Below are positions 54,903 through 63,835 of a DNA stretch of 64,000 nt, one piece after another. The notes below the pieces were generated by a model, which saw nothing but the letters and a program-made list of their open reading frames with translations, did no database searches and had not been told where the DNA came from. The position numbers were made by a program, and so were the translations under genes. This stretch comes from Pseudoxanthomonas sp. CF385 (lineage in GTDB: Bacteria > Pseudomonadota > Gammaproteobacteria > Xanthomonadales > Xanthomonadaceae): contig NZ_FNKZ01000002.1 of NCBI RefSeq assembly GCF_900104255.1, forward strand, positions 1,019,443 through 1,083,442, read 5' to 3'. Position 1 is the stretch's first letter, and each line of letters starts with the position of its first letter.

Positions 54903-56068
54903 GCCAGGTCATCCAGGTCGAAACCTTCATCCTCACCGTCCCCAGGACCACGCCTTACCTGGGACCGCTGGGGCCGGGCGAACGCGTCAACAGCCGCGGT
55001 TACCTGGTGCGCAAGGGCAACGGCACGATCTATCCGACCGTCGACCGCTCGGTCGTCGTGCGTGTCACCACGGCCGATGGTGCGGTCGGCTGGGGCGAGA
55101 CCTACGGGATCTGCGCGCCGCGCGCGGTCTGCGAAATCATCAACGACCTGCTCGCGCCGGAACTGCTGGACCGCGAGCCCGATGACGTCGAGCGGATCTG
55201 GGACGACCTGTACGGCCTGATGCGCGTGCGTGGCTGCTTCGGCGGCTTCCACGTGGATGCGATCGCGGCGCTCGACATCGCCCTGTGGGACCTGCGCGCC
55301 CGCGCGCACGCCAAGCCCTTGTGGGCGCTGCTGGGCGAACGCCAGCGCGAGACCATTCCCGGCTACGTGTCGGGGCTGCCGGCGGCCACGCTGGACGAAC
55401 GCGTGGCGATGGCGCGCACCTTCGCCGCGCAAGGCCATGACGCCTTCAAGATCCATGCGGTGGTCAGCCACGAGGGCATCGTCGAAGAGATCGCCGCCCT
55501 GCGCGACGCACTAGGCCCGATCGCCCAGCTGATGGTGGACCTGCACTGGAAGTTCGACCTGGCGCAGGCGCAGGCGATGGCGCAGCAGCTTCAGCCGCAT
55601 GCCGTGACCTTCATCGAGGCACCGCTGAAGCCGGAAGATGTCGCTGGCCTTATCGAACTCGGACGCACGAGCCCGATTCCGGTCGCGGCCGGCGAGGAAT
55701 GGCATACCGAATACGAGGCGCGCTTGCGCCTGGCGGGCGGCACGCTGGCCTATATCCAGCCCGAGATGGGCCACACCGGCGTGACCCAGTTCCTGCGGAT
55801 CGCGCGCGAAGCGGAGCATCACGGCGTGCGGATCGCGCCGCACGCGACGATCGGCGGCGGCCTGTTCATGGCGGCCAGCCTGCATGCCGCCGCCGTGCTG
55901 CCGGGCCTGTGGCGGCACGAATGGCAGCACTCGATCTTCTCGCGCTCGGTGGAGATGCTGGACACGACGATGGCGTACCGCGACGGCGACTATGTGCTGC
56001 CCGAAGGTCCGGGCCTGGGCGCCGCACCCGGCGCCCGCTTCTGGGATCACGCCGAAGCGGTGGCCTGA
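54899..56068 (+). CDS. Enolase-superfamily sugar-acid dehydratase (GalD-like)
   Basis: The 389-residue protein has the capping domain (VVVRVTTADGAVGWGETYG) and the barrel with catalytic Lys184 in DAFKIHAVV. Metal ligands are Asp214 (VDLHWKFD, with the D-x-H typical of galactonate dehydratase), Glu240 (FIEAPLKPED) and Glu266 (AAGEEWHTEYE). His315 is in RIAPHATIGGG. The set matches galactonate/mannonate-type dehydratases, which convert an aldonate to its 2-keto-3-deoxy form. The GTG start overlaps the lyase stop. Its 3' end overlaps the convergent transporter gene by 22 bases. Confidence 0.88.
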   Translation: MSQVIQVETFILTVPRTTPYLGPLGPGERVNSRGYLVRKGNGTIYPTVDRSVVVRVTTADGAVGWGETYGICAPRAVCEIINDLLAPELLDREPDDVERIWDDLYGLMRVRGCFGGFHVDAIAALDIALWDLRARAHAKPLWALLGERQRETIPGYVSGLPAATLDERVAMARTFAAQGHDAFKIHAVVSHEGIVEEIAALRDALGPIAQLMVDLHWKFDLAQAQAMAQQLQPHAVTFIEAPLKPEDVAGLIELGRTSPIPVAAGEEWHTEYEARLRLAGGTLAYIQPEMGHTGVTQFLRIAREAEHHGVRIAPHATIGGGLFMAASLHAAAVLPGLWRHEWQHSIFSRSVEMLDTTMAYRDGDYVLPEGPGLGAAPGARFWDHAEAVA

Positions 56069-57300
56069 GGCGTTCCCTGGTATTCCTGGGTCAGCGGCGA
56101 ACGCCGCGCCAGGCGGAAGGCGGTCCACGCCAGCACCACCGCGATGGGGTGCAGCGCGGCCATCAGCACGAAGGTACGGTCGAACGCGCCATCCGACACC
56201 AGGGTGCCCACGACATGCGCGGACACCATGCCGCCGAGCGCGCTGCCGCACCCGATCAATCCGGCGACCGACGCGATGTAGCGCGACGGGAACAGGTCGA
56301 CCACCATCGAGGTGATGTTGATCTGGTACACGAGGTGGGCGAACGTCACCACGCACGCGAGCGCCATCAGCACCGGCACCGTCGGATGCAGGGTGATGAA
56401 GATGCCGATCGGCGCGAGCATCGCCGCGCCGGTCATCACCGCCAGGCGGCTGCGCGGCGGATGCCAGCCGCGCCGCACCAGCGCGCCGGACATCGCGCCG
56501 CCGCCGATGCTGCCGATGTCGGCGGCCACGTAGACGATCCACGCCAGCGAGGCGAGCGTGGCCAGGCTCATGCCGCGCACGTCGCCCAGGTACTTGGGGA
56601 ACCAGAACAGGTAGAAGTACCAGACCGGGTCGGCCACCGCGCGCGAGGCCACCAGCGCCCACACCGTGCGGTCGCGCGCCAGCTTTCCCCACACGCCCTT
56701 GATCGAGGGCTGCGGCTGCGCGGCCGCCTGCGCCTTCTGCTTCGGATACGCCCACCACCACGCGATCATCCAGAGCAGGCCGGCGACGCCGGTGATCCAG
56801 AAGGCGGAGCGCCATCCGTAGGCGAGCGCGATGCCGCCGATCAGCGGCGGCGCCAGGGTGGCGCCGATCATCGCGCCGGAGGTGTACAGGCCGAGGGCAA
56901 GGCCGCGCTGGCGTGCGGGGAACTGCTCGGACACCACTTTCGTGCCCACGGTGTAGTTGCCCGGCTCGCCCAGCCCAAGGGCGAAACGCGCCGCGCCCAG
57001 CTCGCCGGCACTGCGGACGAAGCCGGTAGCGATGTTGGCGAGGGACCACCAGCCGACGAACAGGATCAGCGCGGCGCGCGCGCCCAGCCAGTCGGTGACG
57101 CGCCCCGCCAGCACATAGGCGCCGGCGTAGGCCAGCAGGAACACCTGCACCACCCGCGCGTACTCGAGATCCGTCATGCCGAGGTCGGCCTGGATCGTCG
57201 TCGCCAGGATCGACAGGGCCTGGCGATCGAGGTAGTTGATGATGGTCGAGAAGAACAGGAGCCCCAGCAGCACCCACTTCGTGCGGCCGTCCCCGCTCAT
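56047..57300 (-). CDS. ACS-family MFS transporter for a sugar acid
   Basis: This is a 417-residue, 12-helix major-facilitator protein starting MSGDGRTKWVLLGLLFFSTI. It has the anion-cation symporter family features INYLDRQALSILA near helix 1, LGLGEPGNYT in helix 4 and WYFYLFWFPKYL at helix 7. These resemble ExuT, GudP and DgoT, which import hexuronates, glucarate or galactonate with protons. In this locus it is the likely importer of the aldonic acid used by the GalD-like dehydratase. A palindrome at 57352-57366 lies 52 bases upstream. Confidence 0.9.
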   Translation of the reverse strand: MSGDGRTKWVLLGLLFFSTIINYLDRQALSILATTIQADLGMTDLEYARVVQVFLLAYAGAYVLAGRVTDWLGARAALILFVGWWSLANIATGFVRSAGELGAARFALGLGEPGNYTVGTKVVSEQFPARQRGLALGLYTSGAMIGATLAPPLIGGIALAYGWRSAFWITGVAGLLWMIAWWWAYPKQKAQAAAQPQPSIKGVWGKLARDRTVWALVASRAVADPVWYFYLFWFPKYLGDVRGMSLATLASLAWIVYVAADIGSIGGGAMSGALVRRGWHPPRSRLAVMTGAAMLAPIGIFITLHPTVPVLMALACVVTFAHLVYQINITSMVVDLFPSRYIASVAGLIGCGSALGGMVSAHVVGTLVSDGAFDRTFVLMAALHPIAVVLAWTAFRLARRSPLTQEYQGTPQATASA

Positions 57301-57351
57301 GCGTCTTCCCGCTTGCCCATGGCCATGCTCCCCGGAGGAGCCCGCAACGTA

Positions 57352-57366
57352 TTGCTATTGTAGCAA
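57352..57366 (-). promoter_or_regulatory. Candidate IclR operator upstream of the ACS transporter
   Basis: A perfect palindrome, TTGCTA-TTG-TAGCAA, sits between the IclR gene and the transporter start. Its twin, TTGCTA-TAT-TAGCTA, precedes the TonB receptor. Both regulated genes belong to the same sugar locus, so this reads as the binding site of the neighbouring IclR regulator. The proposal rests on sequence similarity only. Confidence 0.65.
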
Positions 57367-57393
57367 CATGTCAAACCGCACTGCGGCAAAGTT

Positions 57394-58113
57394 TCAGCCG
57401 ATCTCGGCCGCCGCCGCCTGCAGGGCGGTGACCAACTCCGCGGTCGCCGACTCCGGGATCCAGCCGGACATGGCGATGCCCGCATGCACCGGTTCTCCCA
57501 TCGCGATGGCGACGATGTGGTGGTCGCGCTCGTCGGCCACGTGCACGCGCGCATAGCCCTGCGCGCGCGTCGCGGCGAGCGTGGCGAGCAGCTGGTCGAT
57601 GCCCTCGGGGAACATCGGGATGGCCTTGTCGCGATAGAGCTCGCGGACATCGTCGTCGGTCATCTGCGACAGCAGCACGATGCCGATGCCGCTGGTGCTC
57701 GCCGGCAGCAGGCCGATGCGGCCCAGGCCGCGCGCGGCCTCGATGCCCGGCGGCGCATGGAAGAGGTAGCTGACGCTGTCGTTCCACAGCACGCCCATCG
57801 CCACCGTGTGGCCGAAGCGGCGCAGGTCTTCCAGCACCGGCATGGCGCGACGGATCAGGCCCGACGCGAACAGGCTCTGCGCGGCCAGCACGTGCATGCC
57901 TGGCCCCGGGGTGTACTTGCGGTTGGCGGTCTGCCGGGCGATGCCCAAATAGGCCAGCGTCTTCAGCAGCCGGTTCACCCGCGTGGGATTGGCGCCCAGC
58001 TGGCGCGCCAGCTCACGGCAGCCGATGGGTTCGGGCGAGGACGCCAGCGCCTGCAGGGTGGCGATGCCATCGATCAGACTCTGGTTGGGCTGCGCATTCG
58101 GCTTGGTTCGCAT
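57394..58113 (-). CDS. IclR-family transcriptional regulator
   Basis: The 239-residue protein has a winged helix (SLIDGIATLQALASSPEPIG, CRELARQLGANPTRVNRLLK, TLAYLGIARQTANRKYTPG) and a C-terminal ligand-binding domain (LLPASTSGIGIVLLSQMTDD, ARVHVADERDHHIVAIAMGE). This family senses small metabolites, often sugar acids or keto acids, and usually represses. The ATG at 58111-58113 is chosen; an earlier in-frame ATG at 58164 adds residues not typical of the family. Its place inside the locus makes it the probable local regulator. Confidence 0.92.
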   Translation of the reverse strand: MRTKPNAQPNQSLIDGIATLQALASSPEPIGCRELARQLGANPTRVNRLLKTLAYLGIARQTANRKYTPGPGMHVLAAQSLFASGLIRRAMPVLEDLRRFGHTVAMGVLWNDSVSYLFHAPPGIEAARGLGRIGLLPASTSGIGIVLLSQMTDDDVRELYRDKAIPMFPEGIDQLLATLAATRAQGYARVHVADERDHHIVAIAMGEPVHAGIAMSGWIPESATAELVTALQAAAAEIG

Positions 58114-58185
58114 CGGGAAAGCGTACTTGGGCCACGCGCACTCCGCCACCGATGGCGCCGACACGGGGTCGGCGCCGCGCGTCCA

Positions 58186-59748
58186 TCACCAGAAGACGGC
58201 ATACAGCGCGGTGAGGATCGCCAGCACCGCGACCGCGCCGATGTTGAACGTTCCGCTCGTGCGGTAGTCCACGTCGCGGGTCTGGATGATGTCCTTCTCC
58301 GGGGCCGGCGCCGTGGCCAGCGAGACCCCGACGGCCAGCGCCAGCGCCAACAGGAAGACCAGGCCGACGCGGTCGATGAAGGGCAGCGACGGCCAAGCCA
58401 GTTTCAGCACGATGGACAACGCGAACGACCCGATCGCCGCGGCCAGCGCACCGGCTTCGTTGGCGCGCTTCCAGAACAGGCCCAGGACGAAGATCACCAC
58501 GATGCCCGGGGTGAAGAAGCCGGTGTACTCCTGGATGTACTGGAACGCCTGGTCGAAGCTGCCCAGCAGCGGCTTCGCTGCCAGGATGCCGAGCACCACG
58601 GTGACCACCGCGGCGATGCGGCCCACGCGCACCAGCCTCGCCTCGCTGTGCTGGCGCTTGCCCTTGGCGTAGAAATCGAGGGTGAAGATGGTCGCCACCG
58701 AATTGATCTTCGACGCCAGCGAGGCCACGATCGCCGCGACCAGCGCCGCGAACACCAGGCCGAGGATGCCGGTGGGCAGCAGGCGCATCATCGTCGGGTA
58801 CGCCTGGTCGGGCTTGTCCAGGCCCGGCGCCAGCATCACCGCAGCGATGCCCGGCAGCACCACGATCACCGGCATCAGCAACTTGAGGAACGCGGCGAAC
58901 AGCACGCCCTTCTGCGCCTCGCCGATGTCCTTCGCGGCGAGCGCGCGCTGGATGATGTACTGGTTGAAGCCCCAGTAGCTGATGTTCATGATCCACATGC
59001 CGCCGATCAGCACGCTGAGGCCCGGCAGGTCCTTGTAGAACGGGTTGTCCTTGCCGAGGATCATCTCGAAGTGGCCCGGCTGCGCTTCCCACAGTTTGTG
59101 GAAACCCGCGACCACACCCGCGCCGTCGCCGAGTTCGTTGAGTGTCAGGCCCGCGACCAGCAGGCCGCCCAGCACCAGCAGCGACACCTGCACGATGTCG
59201 GTCAGGGCGACGGCCTTCAGGCCGCCGTAAAGCTGGTACAGCAGCGCGAACACGCCGATCAGCACCACCGCCAGCATCTGGTCCATGCCGGTGACCTGCG
59301 ACACCGCGATGGCGCCCAGCCACAGGATCGAGGTGACGTTGACGAAGACGTACAGGCCCAGCCAGAACACGGCCATCAGCGTGCGGATGCGCGTGCCGTA
59401 CCGCTGCTCGAGGAACTGCGGCATCGTGTAGATGCCGTTGCGCAGGAACACCGGCAGGAACCACTTGCCGACGATCAGCAGGGTGGCTGCCGCCATCCAT
59501 TCGTACGACGCGATGGCCAGGCCGATGGCGTAGCCGGAGCCGGACATGCCGATGATCTGCTCGGCCGAGATGTTGGCGGCGATCAGCGACGCGCCGATGG
59601 CCCACCACGGCAGCGACTTGCTGGCGAGGAAATAGTCCTTCGCGTCCTTGGTGTGCCCGGCCTTCTCGCGCGACACCCATTGCGCGAGCACGAAGATGCC
59701 GGCCAGGTAGGCCAGCACGATGGCGATATCCAGTCCCGACAGTGTCAT
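58186..59748 (-). CDS. Sodium/sugar symporter of the SSS family (SglT-like)
   Basis: This is a 520-residue transporter with 13-14 helices starting MTLSGLDIAIVLAYLAGIFV. The SSS family fingerprint includes KDYFLASKSLPWWAIGASLI, AANISAEQIIGMSGSGYAIG, LYQLYGGLKAVALTDIVQV, and WGFNQYIIQRALAAKDIGEA. It most resembles Na+/galactose or glucose symporters such as vSGLT, in agreement with the galactonate-pathway genes beside it. The ATG at 59746-59748 has a GGGAAGGGGAG site. It probably takes up the monosaccharide released by the GH3 enzyme. Confidence 0.92.
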   Translation of the reverse strand: MTLSGLDIAIVLAYLAGIFVLAQWVSREKAGHTKDAKDYFLASKSLPWWAIGASLIAANISAEQIIGMSGSGYAIGLAIASYEWMAAATLLIVGKWFLPVFLRNGIYTMPQFLEQRYGTRIRTLMAVFWLGLYVFVNVTSILWLGAIAVSQVTGMDQMLAVVLIGVFALLYQLYGGLKAVALTDIVQVSLLVLGGLLVAGLTLNELGDGAGVVAGFHKLWEAQPGHFEMILGKDNPFYKDLPGLSVLIGGMWIMNISYWGFNQYIIQRALAAKDIGEAQKGVLFAAFLKLLMPVIVVLPGIAAVMLAPGLDKPDQAYPTMMRLLPTGILGLVFAALVAAIVASLASKINSVATIFTLDFYAKGKRQHSEARLVRVGRIAAVVTVVLGILAAKPLLGSFDQAFQYIQEYTGFFTPGIVVIFVLGLFWKRANEAGALAAAIGSFALSIVLKLAWPSLPFIDRVGLVFLLALALAVGVSLATAPAPEKDIIQTRDVDYRTSGTFNIGAVAVLAILTALYAVFW

Positions 59749-59821
59749 CCCGCTCCCCTTCCCCGTTCGTTCGCGATCGCGGGAAGCCCGGACGCTTGCG
59801 CGCCCGGGACTTCCGCCTTGG

Positions 59822-62374
59822 TCAGCGTGCGCAGTCCACGGTCTGCTCGGCCTGGTCCAGCGCGCCGAGCGCCACGCGCGACACCGAAATCGTCATCGTC
59901 CCGGCGGTACCGACAGACCACGGACGATCCAGCTTGGCGACATCGGCACCGGCCTTGGCCAGGCACTTCAGCGGCACGCCGACGCGCGTCCACTGGCCCA
60001 CCGGCAGTTTCGCCAGCGTCGGCGCCAGCGCCACGCGCGCCGTGCATCCCGTGCCACACCCGACCGACAGCCACGCATCGCCGCTCGGCGCAGCGTCCAC
60101 ACGCAGCGTCGTCAGCAGCATCACGTCGCCGTTGCTCTCGCGTTGCAGGTCGAGCGCCGTGTGCGATTGCAGCGCGGCGACCGCTTCACCCTTGCCCGAC
60201 CAGGCCAGCCGACGCGCGTCTTCCTGCGCCAGATGGTCCACGCCGGTGACTTTCAGCAGATCGGCATTCAATGCTTCCGGCACCTTGGTGACGGTGACGC
60301 CCTGCCCTTCGCCGGCTTCCAGACGCAACGCCATGCCGTACCCGGCATCGCCGCGCGCGAAGAACACGCCACTGGCGCCCTCGTCGCCGGTCACGCCGGA
60401 ATCTTCCGGCAACGCAGAAAGTTCGCCCTTGTCGGCATAGGTCAGGCCGAAGCCGAACGCGAACAGCGGGTCGTAGTTTTCCTGACCCACGTTGTTGGCG
60501 TACTGCGTGGCCGTGCGCGGCCAGCTGAAGCTCAGCTTGCCCTTGAAGTCGTGCTGCACGCTGCCGTCGGCCTTGCGCAACAGCACGTCGGCGATGCCCG
60601 CACCTTCCGAGCCCGGCAGCCACGCCGCCACGAACGCATCGGCCGCGTTGATCTCGCGGTTCATCCACAGCGGACGGCCGCTCAGGAACACCGCCACCAC
60701 CGGGATGCCTTCGGCCTTCAGACGCTTGAGCAGCGCCAGGTCGGCGTCATCGCCGGGTTTGTACAGCAGCGTCTGCAGGTCGCCCTGGAATTCCGCGTAC
60801 GGGTTCTCGCCGAACACGACCACCGCCACATCGGGCTTCTGTGTGTACTTGCCGTCGACCGCCAGGATCGCCTCGCCGCCCGCGGCCTTGGCCTGCTGCG
60901 CGATGCCTTCGTAGATGGAATCCGCGTTCGGGAAATCCTTGCGCGTCGTCCCGGTGCCCTGCCAGTTGAGCGTCCAGCCGCCGGCCTGCTTGCCGACATC
61001 GTTCGCGCCGTCACCGGCCACCAGGATGCGCTGCTTCGGCGCCAGCGGCAGCACACCGCCCGCGTTCTTCAGCAGCACCAGCGATTCGCGCACGGCCTGG
61101 CGCGCGACCGCACGATGCTCAGTGGAGCCCAGCAGCGCGAACTGCCCGCCGACCGCACGCGTCGACGGCTTGCCCGCCTCGAACAGGCCCAGGCGGATCT
61201 TCACCCGCAGGATCCGGCGCACCGCGTCGTCCAGTCGTTCCTGGCTGATCGTGCCCGCCTTCACGGCCGCCAGCGTGGTCTCGTAGAAACCCTTCCAGCT
61301 GTCCGACGCCATCGCCATGTCGAGGCCGGCGTTGATCGTCGCCGGGCAGTCGGTATTCGTGCAGCCCTTCACCTGGCCGTGACCGTTCCAGTCGCCGACC
61401 ACGAAGCCGCCGAAGTGCATGCGGCCCTTCAGCGCATCGGTCAGGTACGGCTTGTTGCCGTGCATCTTCTCGCCGTTGACGCTGTTGAACGAGGCCATCA
61501 CCGTCTGCGCGCCGGCCGCGATCGCCGGCGGATAACCCGCGCCGTGGATGCGTACCAGGTCGGCCTCGCTGATCTTCGTGTCGCCCTGATCCTTGCCGTT
61601 CGTGGTGCCGCCGTCGCCGAGGAAGTGCTTCACCGACGCGATCACGTGGCGTCCGTCGAGGAAACCCGGCGTGCCCACCTTGCCCTGCAGGCCCTCGACC
61701 ATCGCACCGGCGTAGCTGGCGACGATCTCCGGCGATTCCGAATAGCCCTCGTACGAACGGCCCCAACGGTCGTCCTGCGGCACCGCCACGGTCGGTGCGA
61801 ACGCCCACTCCATGCCGGTGGTGCGCGTCTCGAGTGCGGTGACCTCGCCGATCCGGCGCAACAGGTCGGGGTTGCGCGTCGCACCCAGGCCGATGTTGTG
61901 CGGGAACAGCGTCGCGCCGACGATGTTGCTCTGCCCGTGCACGGCATCGATGCCGAAGATCACCGGGATCGCCTTGCCGCCCTGCGAGGTGTCCATCGAT
62001 GCCTCGTAGAAGGCATCGGCCAGCGCCAGCCATTCCGCCGGCGACGCATCGTAGCGCCCGCCGGGATCGGAATTGCCGCCGGCGAGGATCGAGCCGAGCC
62101 GGTACTTGCGCACGTCGTCCGGGGTGATGCTGGCGATGTCGCCCTGCACCAGCTGGCCGACTTTCTCTTCCACGGTCATCGTGGCGATCAGGTCGGTGAT
62201 GCGCTTCTCGAGCGCGGCGTCTTCGGCCAGCGGCCAGGCGACCTGCGGCCAGGGGTTGGTATCCGCCGCTGCTGGCGCGGCCGCCGGTTCATCGCGCTTG
62301 CAGGCCCCGAGGGCCAGCACAAGGGCGGCCACCAGCACGCCAGCCCGGACGCGGGGGGAATTGCGGTTCGTCAT
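59822..62374 (-). CDS. Exported GH3 exo-beta-glucosidase lipoprotein
   Basis: The 850-residue protein has a lipoprotein signal (GVLVAALVLALGACK). A GH3 N-terminal TIM barrel follows (MTVEEKVGQLVQGDI, DAVHGQSN, SVKHFLGDG, with the nucleophile Asp in FGGFVVGDWNGH). The GH3 C-terminal domain shows SLVLLKNAGGVLPL and ILVAGDGANDVG. A C-terminal galactose-binding-like domain (SVGCGTGCTARVALAPTLAK) resembles ExoP-type beta-glucan exohydrolases. It should act in the periplasm or on the cell surface on beta-1,3/1,4-glucans. ATG 62372-62374 has an AGGA site; ATG 62381-62383 overlaps the upstream stop as ATGA. Confidence 0.93.
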   Translation of the reverse strand: MTNRNSPRVRAGVLVAALVLALGACKRDEPAAAPAAADTNPWPQVAWPLAEDAALEKRITDLIATMTVEEKVGQLVQGDIASITPDDVRKYRLGSILAGGNSDPGGRYDASPAEWLALADAFYEASMDTSQGGKAIPVIFGIDAVHGQSNIVGATLFPHNIGLGATRNPDLLRRIGEVTALETRTTGMEWAFAPTVAVPQDDRWGRSYEGYSESPEIVASYAGAMVEGLQGKVGTPGFLDGRHVIASVKHFLGDGGTTNGKDQGDTKISEADLVRIHGAGYPPAIAAGAQTVMASFNSVNGEKMHGNKPYLTDALKGRMHFGGFVVGDWNGHGQVKGCTNTDCPATINAGLDMAMASDSWKGFYETTLAAVKAGTISQERLDDAVRRILRVKIRLGLFEAGKPSTRAVGGQFALLGSTEHRAVARQAVRESLVLLKNAGGVLPLAPKQRILVAGDGANDVGKQAGGWTLNWQGTGTTRKDFPNADSIYEGIAQQAKAAGGEAILAVDGKYTQKPDVAVVVFGENPYAEFQGDLQTLLYKPGDDADLALLKRLKAEGIPVVAVFLSGRPLWMNREINAADAFVAAWLPGSEGAGIADVLLRKADGSVQHDFKGKLSFSWPRTATQYANNVGQENYDPLFAFGFGLTYADKGELSALPEDSGVTGDEGASGVFFARGDAGYGMALRLEAGEGQGVTVTKVPEALNADLLKVTGVDHLAQEDARRLAWSGKGEAVAALQSHTALDLQRESNGDVMLLTTLRVDAAPSGDAWLSVGCGTGCTARVALAPTLAKLPVGQWTRVGVPLKCLAKAGADVAKLDRPWSVGTAGTMTISVSRVALGALDQAEQTVDCAR

Positions 62375-62379
62375 CGCGT

Positions 62380-63795
62380 TCATCCTTCCATCTGCTCCAG
62401 TTCTTTGCCCTTGGTCTCGTGCACGTACTTCAGGACGAAGAATACCGAGATCACCGCCGAGACGAGATAGATGCTGTAGGTCGCGGCCAGGCCGATGGCG
62501 GCCAGGAGGATCGGGAAGGTCACGGTCACCGCGAAGTTCGATGTCCACTGCGCGGCGCCGGCTACCGCCAGTGCGGAACCGCGGATCTGGTTGGGGAACA
62601 TCTCGCCCAGCATCACCCACATCACCGGGCCCCAGGAGATGTTGAAGAACACCACGTAGGCATTGGCCGCCACCAGGGCCAGCGTGCCCATGCCTTCGGG
62701 CAGCTGCAGGTGGCCATCGACCAGCGAGCCGCTTGCGAACGCCCAGACGACCAGTGCCAGGGACACCGCCATGCCGGCCGAGCCGATCCACAGCAGCGGC
62801 TTGCGGCCGATGCGGTCGATCAGCAGCACGGTGACGATGCAGGCACCGATGCTGAGCGCGCCGGACAGCACGTTGATCGCCAGCGCATCGTTCTCGGAGA
62901 AGCCGACCGCCTGCCACAGCACCGCGCCGTAGTAGAACACCACGTTGATGCCGACCAGCTGCTGGAAGGTGGCCAGGCCGATGCCGACCCAGACGATGGG
63001 CCGGATCTTGCCGGTGGTCTTGTTCTTCAGATCGGCGAGTTGCGGCCGGTGATGATCCTGCGACAGCGAGGCATCGATCTCCGCGAGCTTGGCCTGCGCT
63101 TCGGCGCCACCAAACAACCGCGTCAGCACACGCAGCGCTTCATCCTTGCGACGTTTCACCACCAGGTAGCGCGGGCTCTCGGGAATCGTCAGCAGCAGCA
63201 CCAGGAACAGCAGCGACGGGATCGCCTGCATCCAGAACATCCAGCGCCATGCCGCATGCCCGCCCCACAAGGCTTCCGTGGAGGCGCCGGCTTTCGCGGC
63301 CAGCAGGTAGTTGGACAGGAACGCCGCGGTCAGGCCGCTGATGATGGCGATCTGCTGCACCGTCGCAAGGCGCCCGCGGTAGCGCGCCGGGGCGACCTCG
63401 GCGATGTAGGCCGGCGAGATCACGCTCGCCGCGCCGACGGCAAAGCCGCCGATCACGCGCGCGATGACGAAGAAGACCGACGACGTCGCCGCACCGGCCC
63501 CAATGGCCGACAACAGGAACAGCACGGCCGAGATGATCAGCACGTTGCGCCGGCCGAGACTGTCCGCCAAGCGGCCCGCCGTGAAGGCGCCGACCGCACA
63601 GCCCAGCAGCATCGACGCGACCTCGAAGCCGAGCCCCGCCTTGGTGGAACCGAATGCCTGCTGCAGGCCGTCCACGGTGCCGTTGATGACGCCGCTGTCG
63701 AAGCCGAACAGGAATCCGCCGATCGTCGCCACCACGCTGATCAGCACGATCAGCTTGGTGTTCTCGCCCCCGGTCATCGCCTGGTTCATTGCCAT
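62380..63795 (-). CDS. Sugar-porter MFS transporter (XylE/GalP type)
   Basis: This is a 471-residue, 12-helix sugar/proton symporter. It has IGGFLFGFDSGVINGTVDGL, RLADSLGRRNVLIISAVLF, IAEVAPARYRGRL, IPESPRYLVVKRRKDEAL, the helix-7 motif QQLVGINVVFYYGAVLW, and DRIGRKPLL. These are the hallmarks of the sugar-porter family, including the (D/N)RxGRR/K loops. Its position beside xylA suggests xylose uptake, although glucose is equally possible. An AGGAAGGGG site precedes ATG 63793-63795. It is transcribed toward the GH3 gene with a likely overlap. Confidence 0.93.
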   Translation of the reverse strand: MAMNQAMTGGENTKLIVLISVVATIGGFLFGFDSGVINGTVDGLQQAFGSTKAGLGFEVASMLLGCAVGAFTAGRLADSLGRRNVLIISAVLFLLSAIGAGAATSSVFFVIARVIGGFAVGAASVISPAYIAEVAPARYRGRLATVQQIAIISGLTAAFLSNYLLAAKAGASTEALWGGHAAWRWMFWMQAIPSLLFLVLLLTIPESPRYLVVKRRKDEALRVLTRLFGGAEAQAKLAEIDASLSQDHHRPQLADLKNKTTGKIRPIVWVGIGLATFQQLVGINVVFYYGAVLWQAVGFSENDALAINVLSGALSIGACIVTVLLIDRIGRKPLLWIGSAGMAVSLALVVWAFASGSLVDGHLQLPEGMGTLALVAANAYVVFFNISWGPVMWVMLGEMFPNQIRGSALAVAGAAQWTSNFAVTVTFPILLAAIGLAATYSIYLVSAVISVFFVLKYVHETKGKELEQMEG

Positions 63796-63835
63796 CCCCT
63801 TCCTCGGTATCTGTTGTCGATGCGACCTGCCGCGC

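Noticed and set aside
59720..62470. Plus-strand open frame of over 900 codons across the GH3 gene
   Set aside because: No recognisable motif, and the minus strand has a full lipoprotein signal and both GH3 domains.
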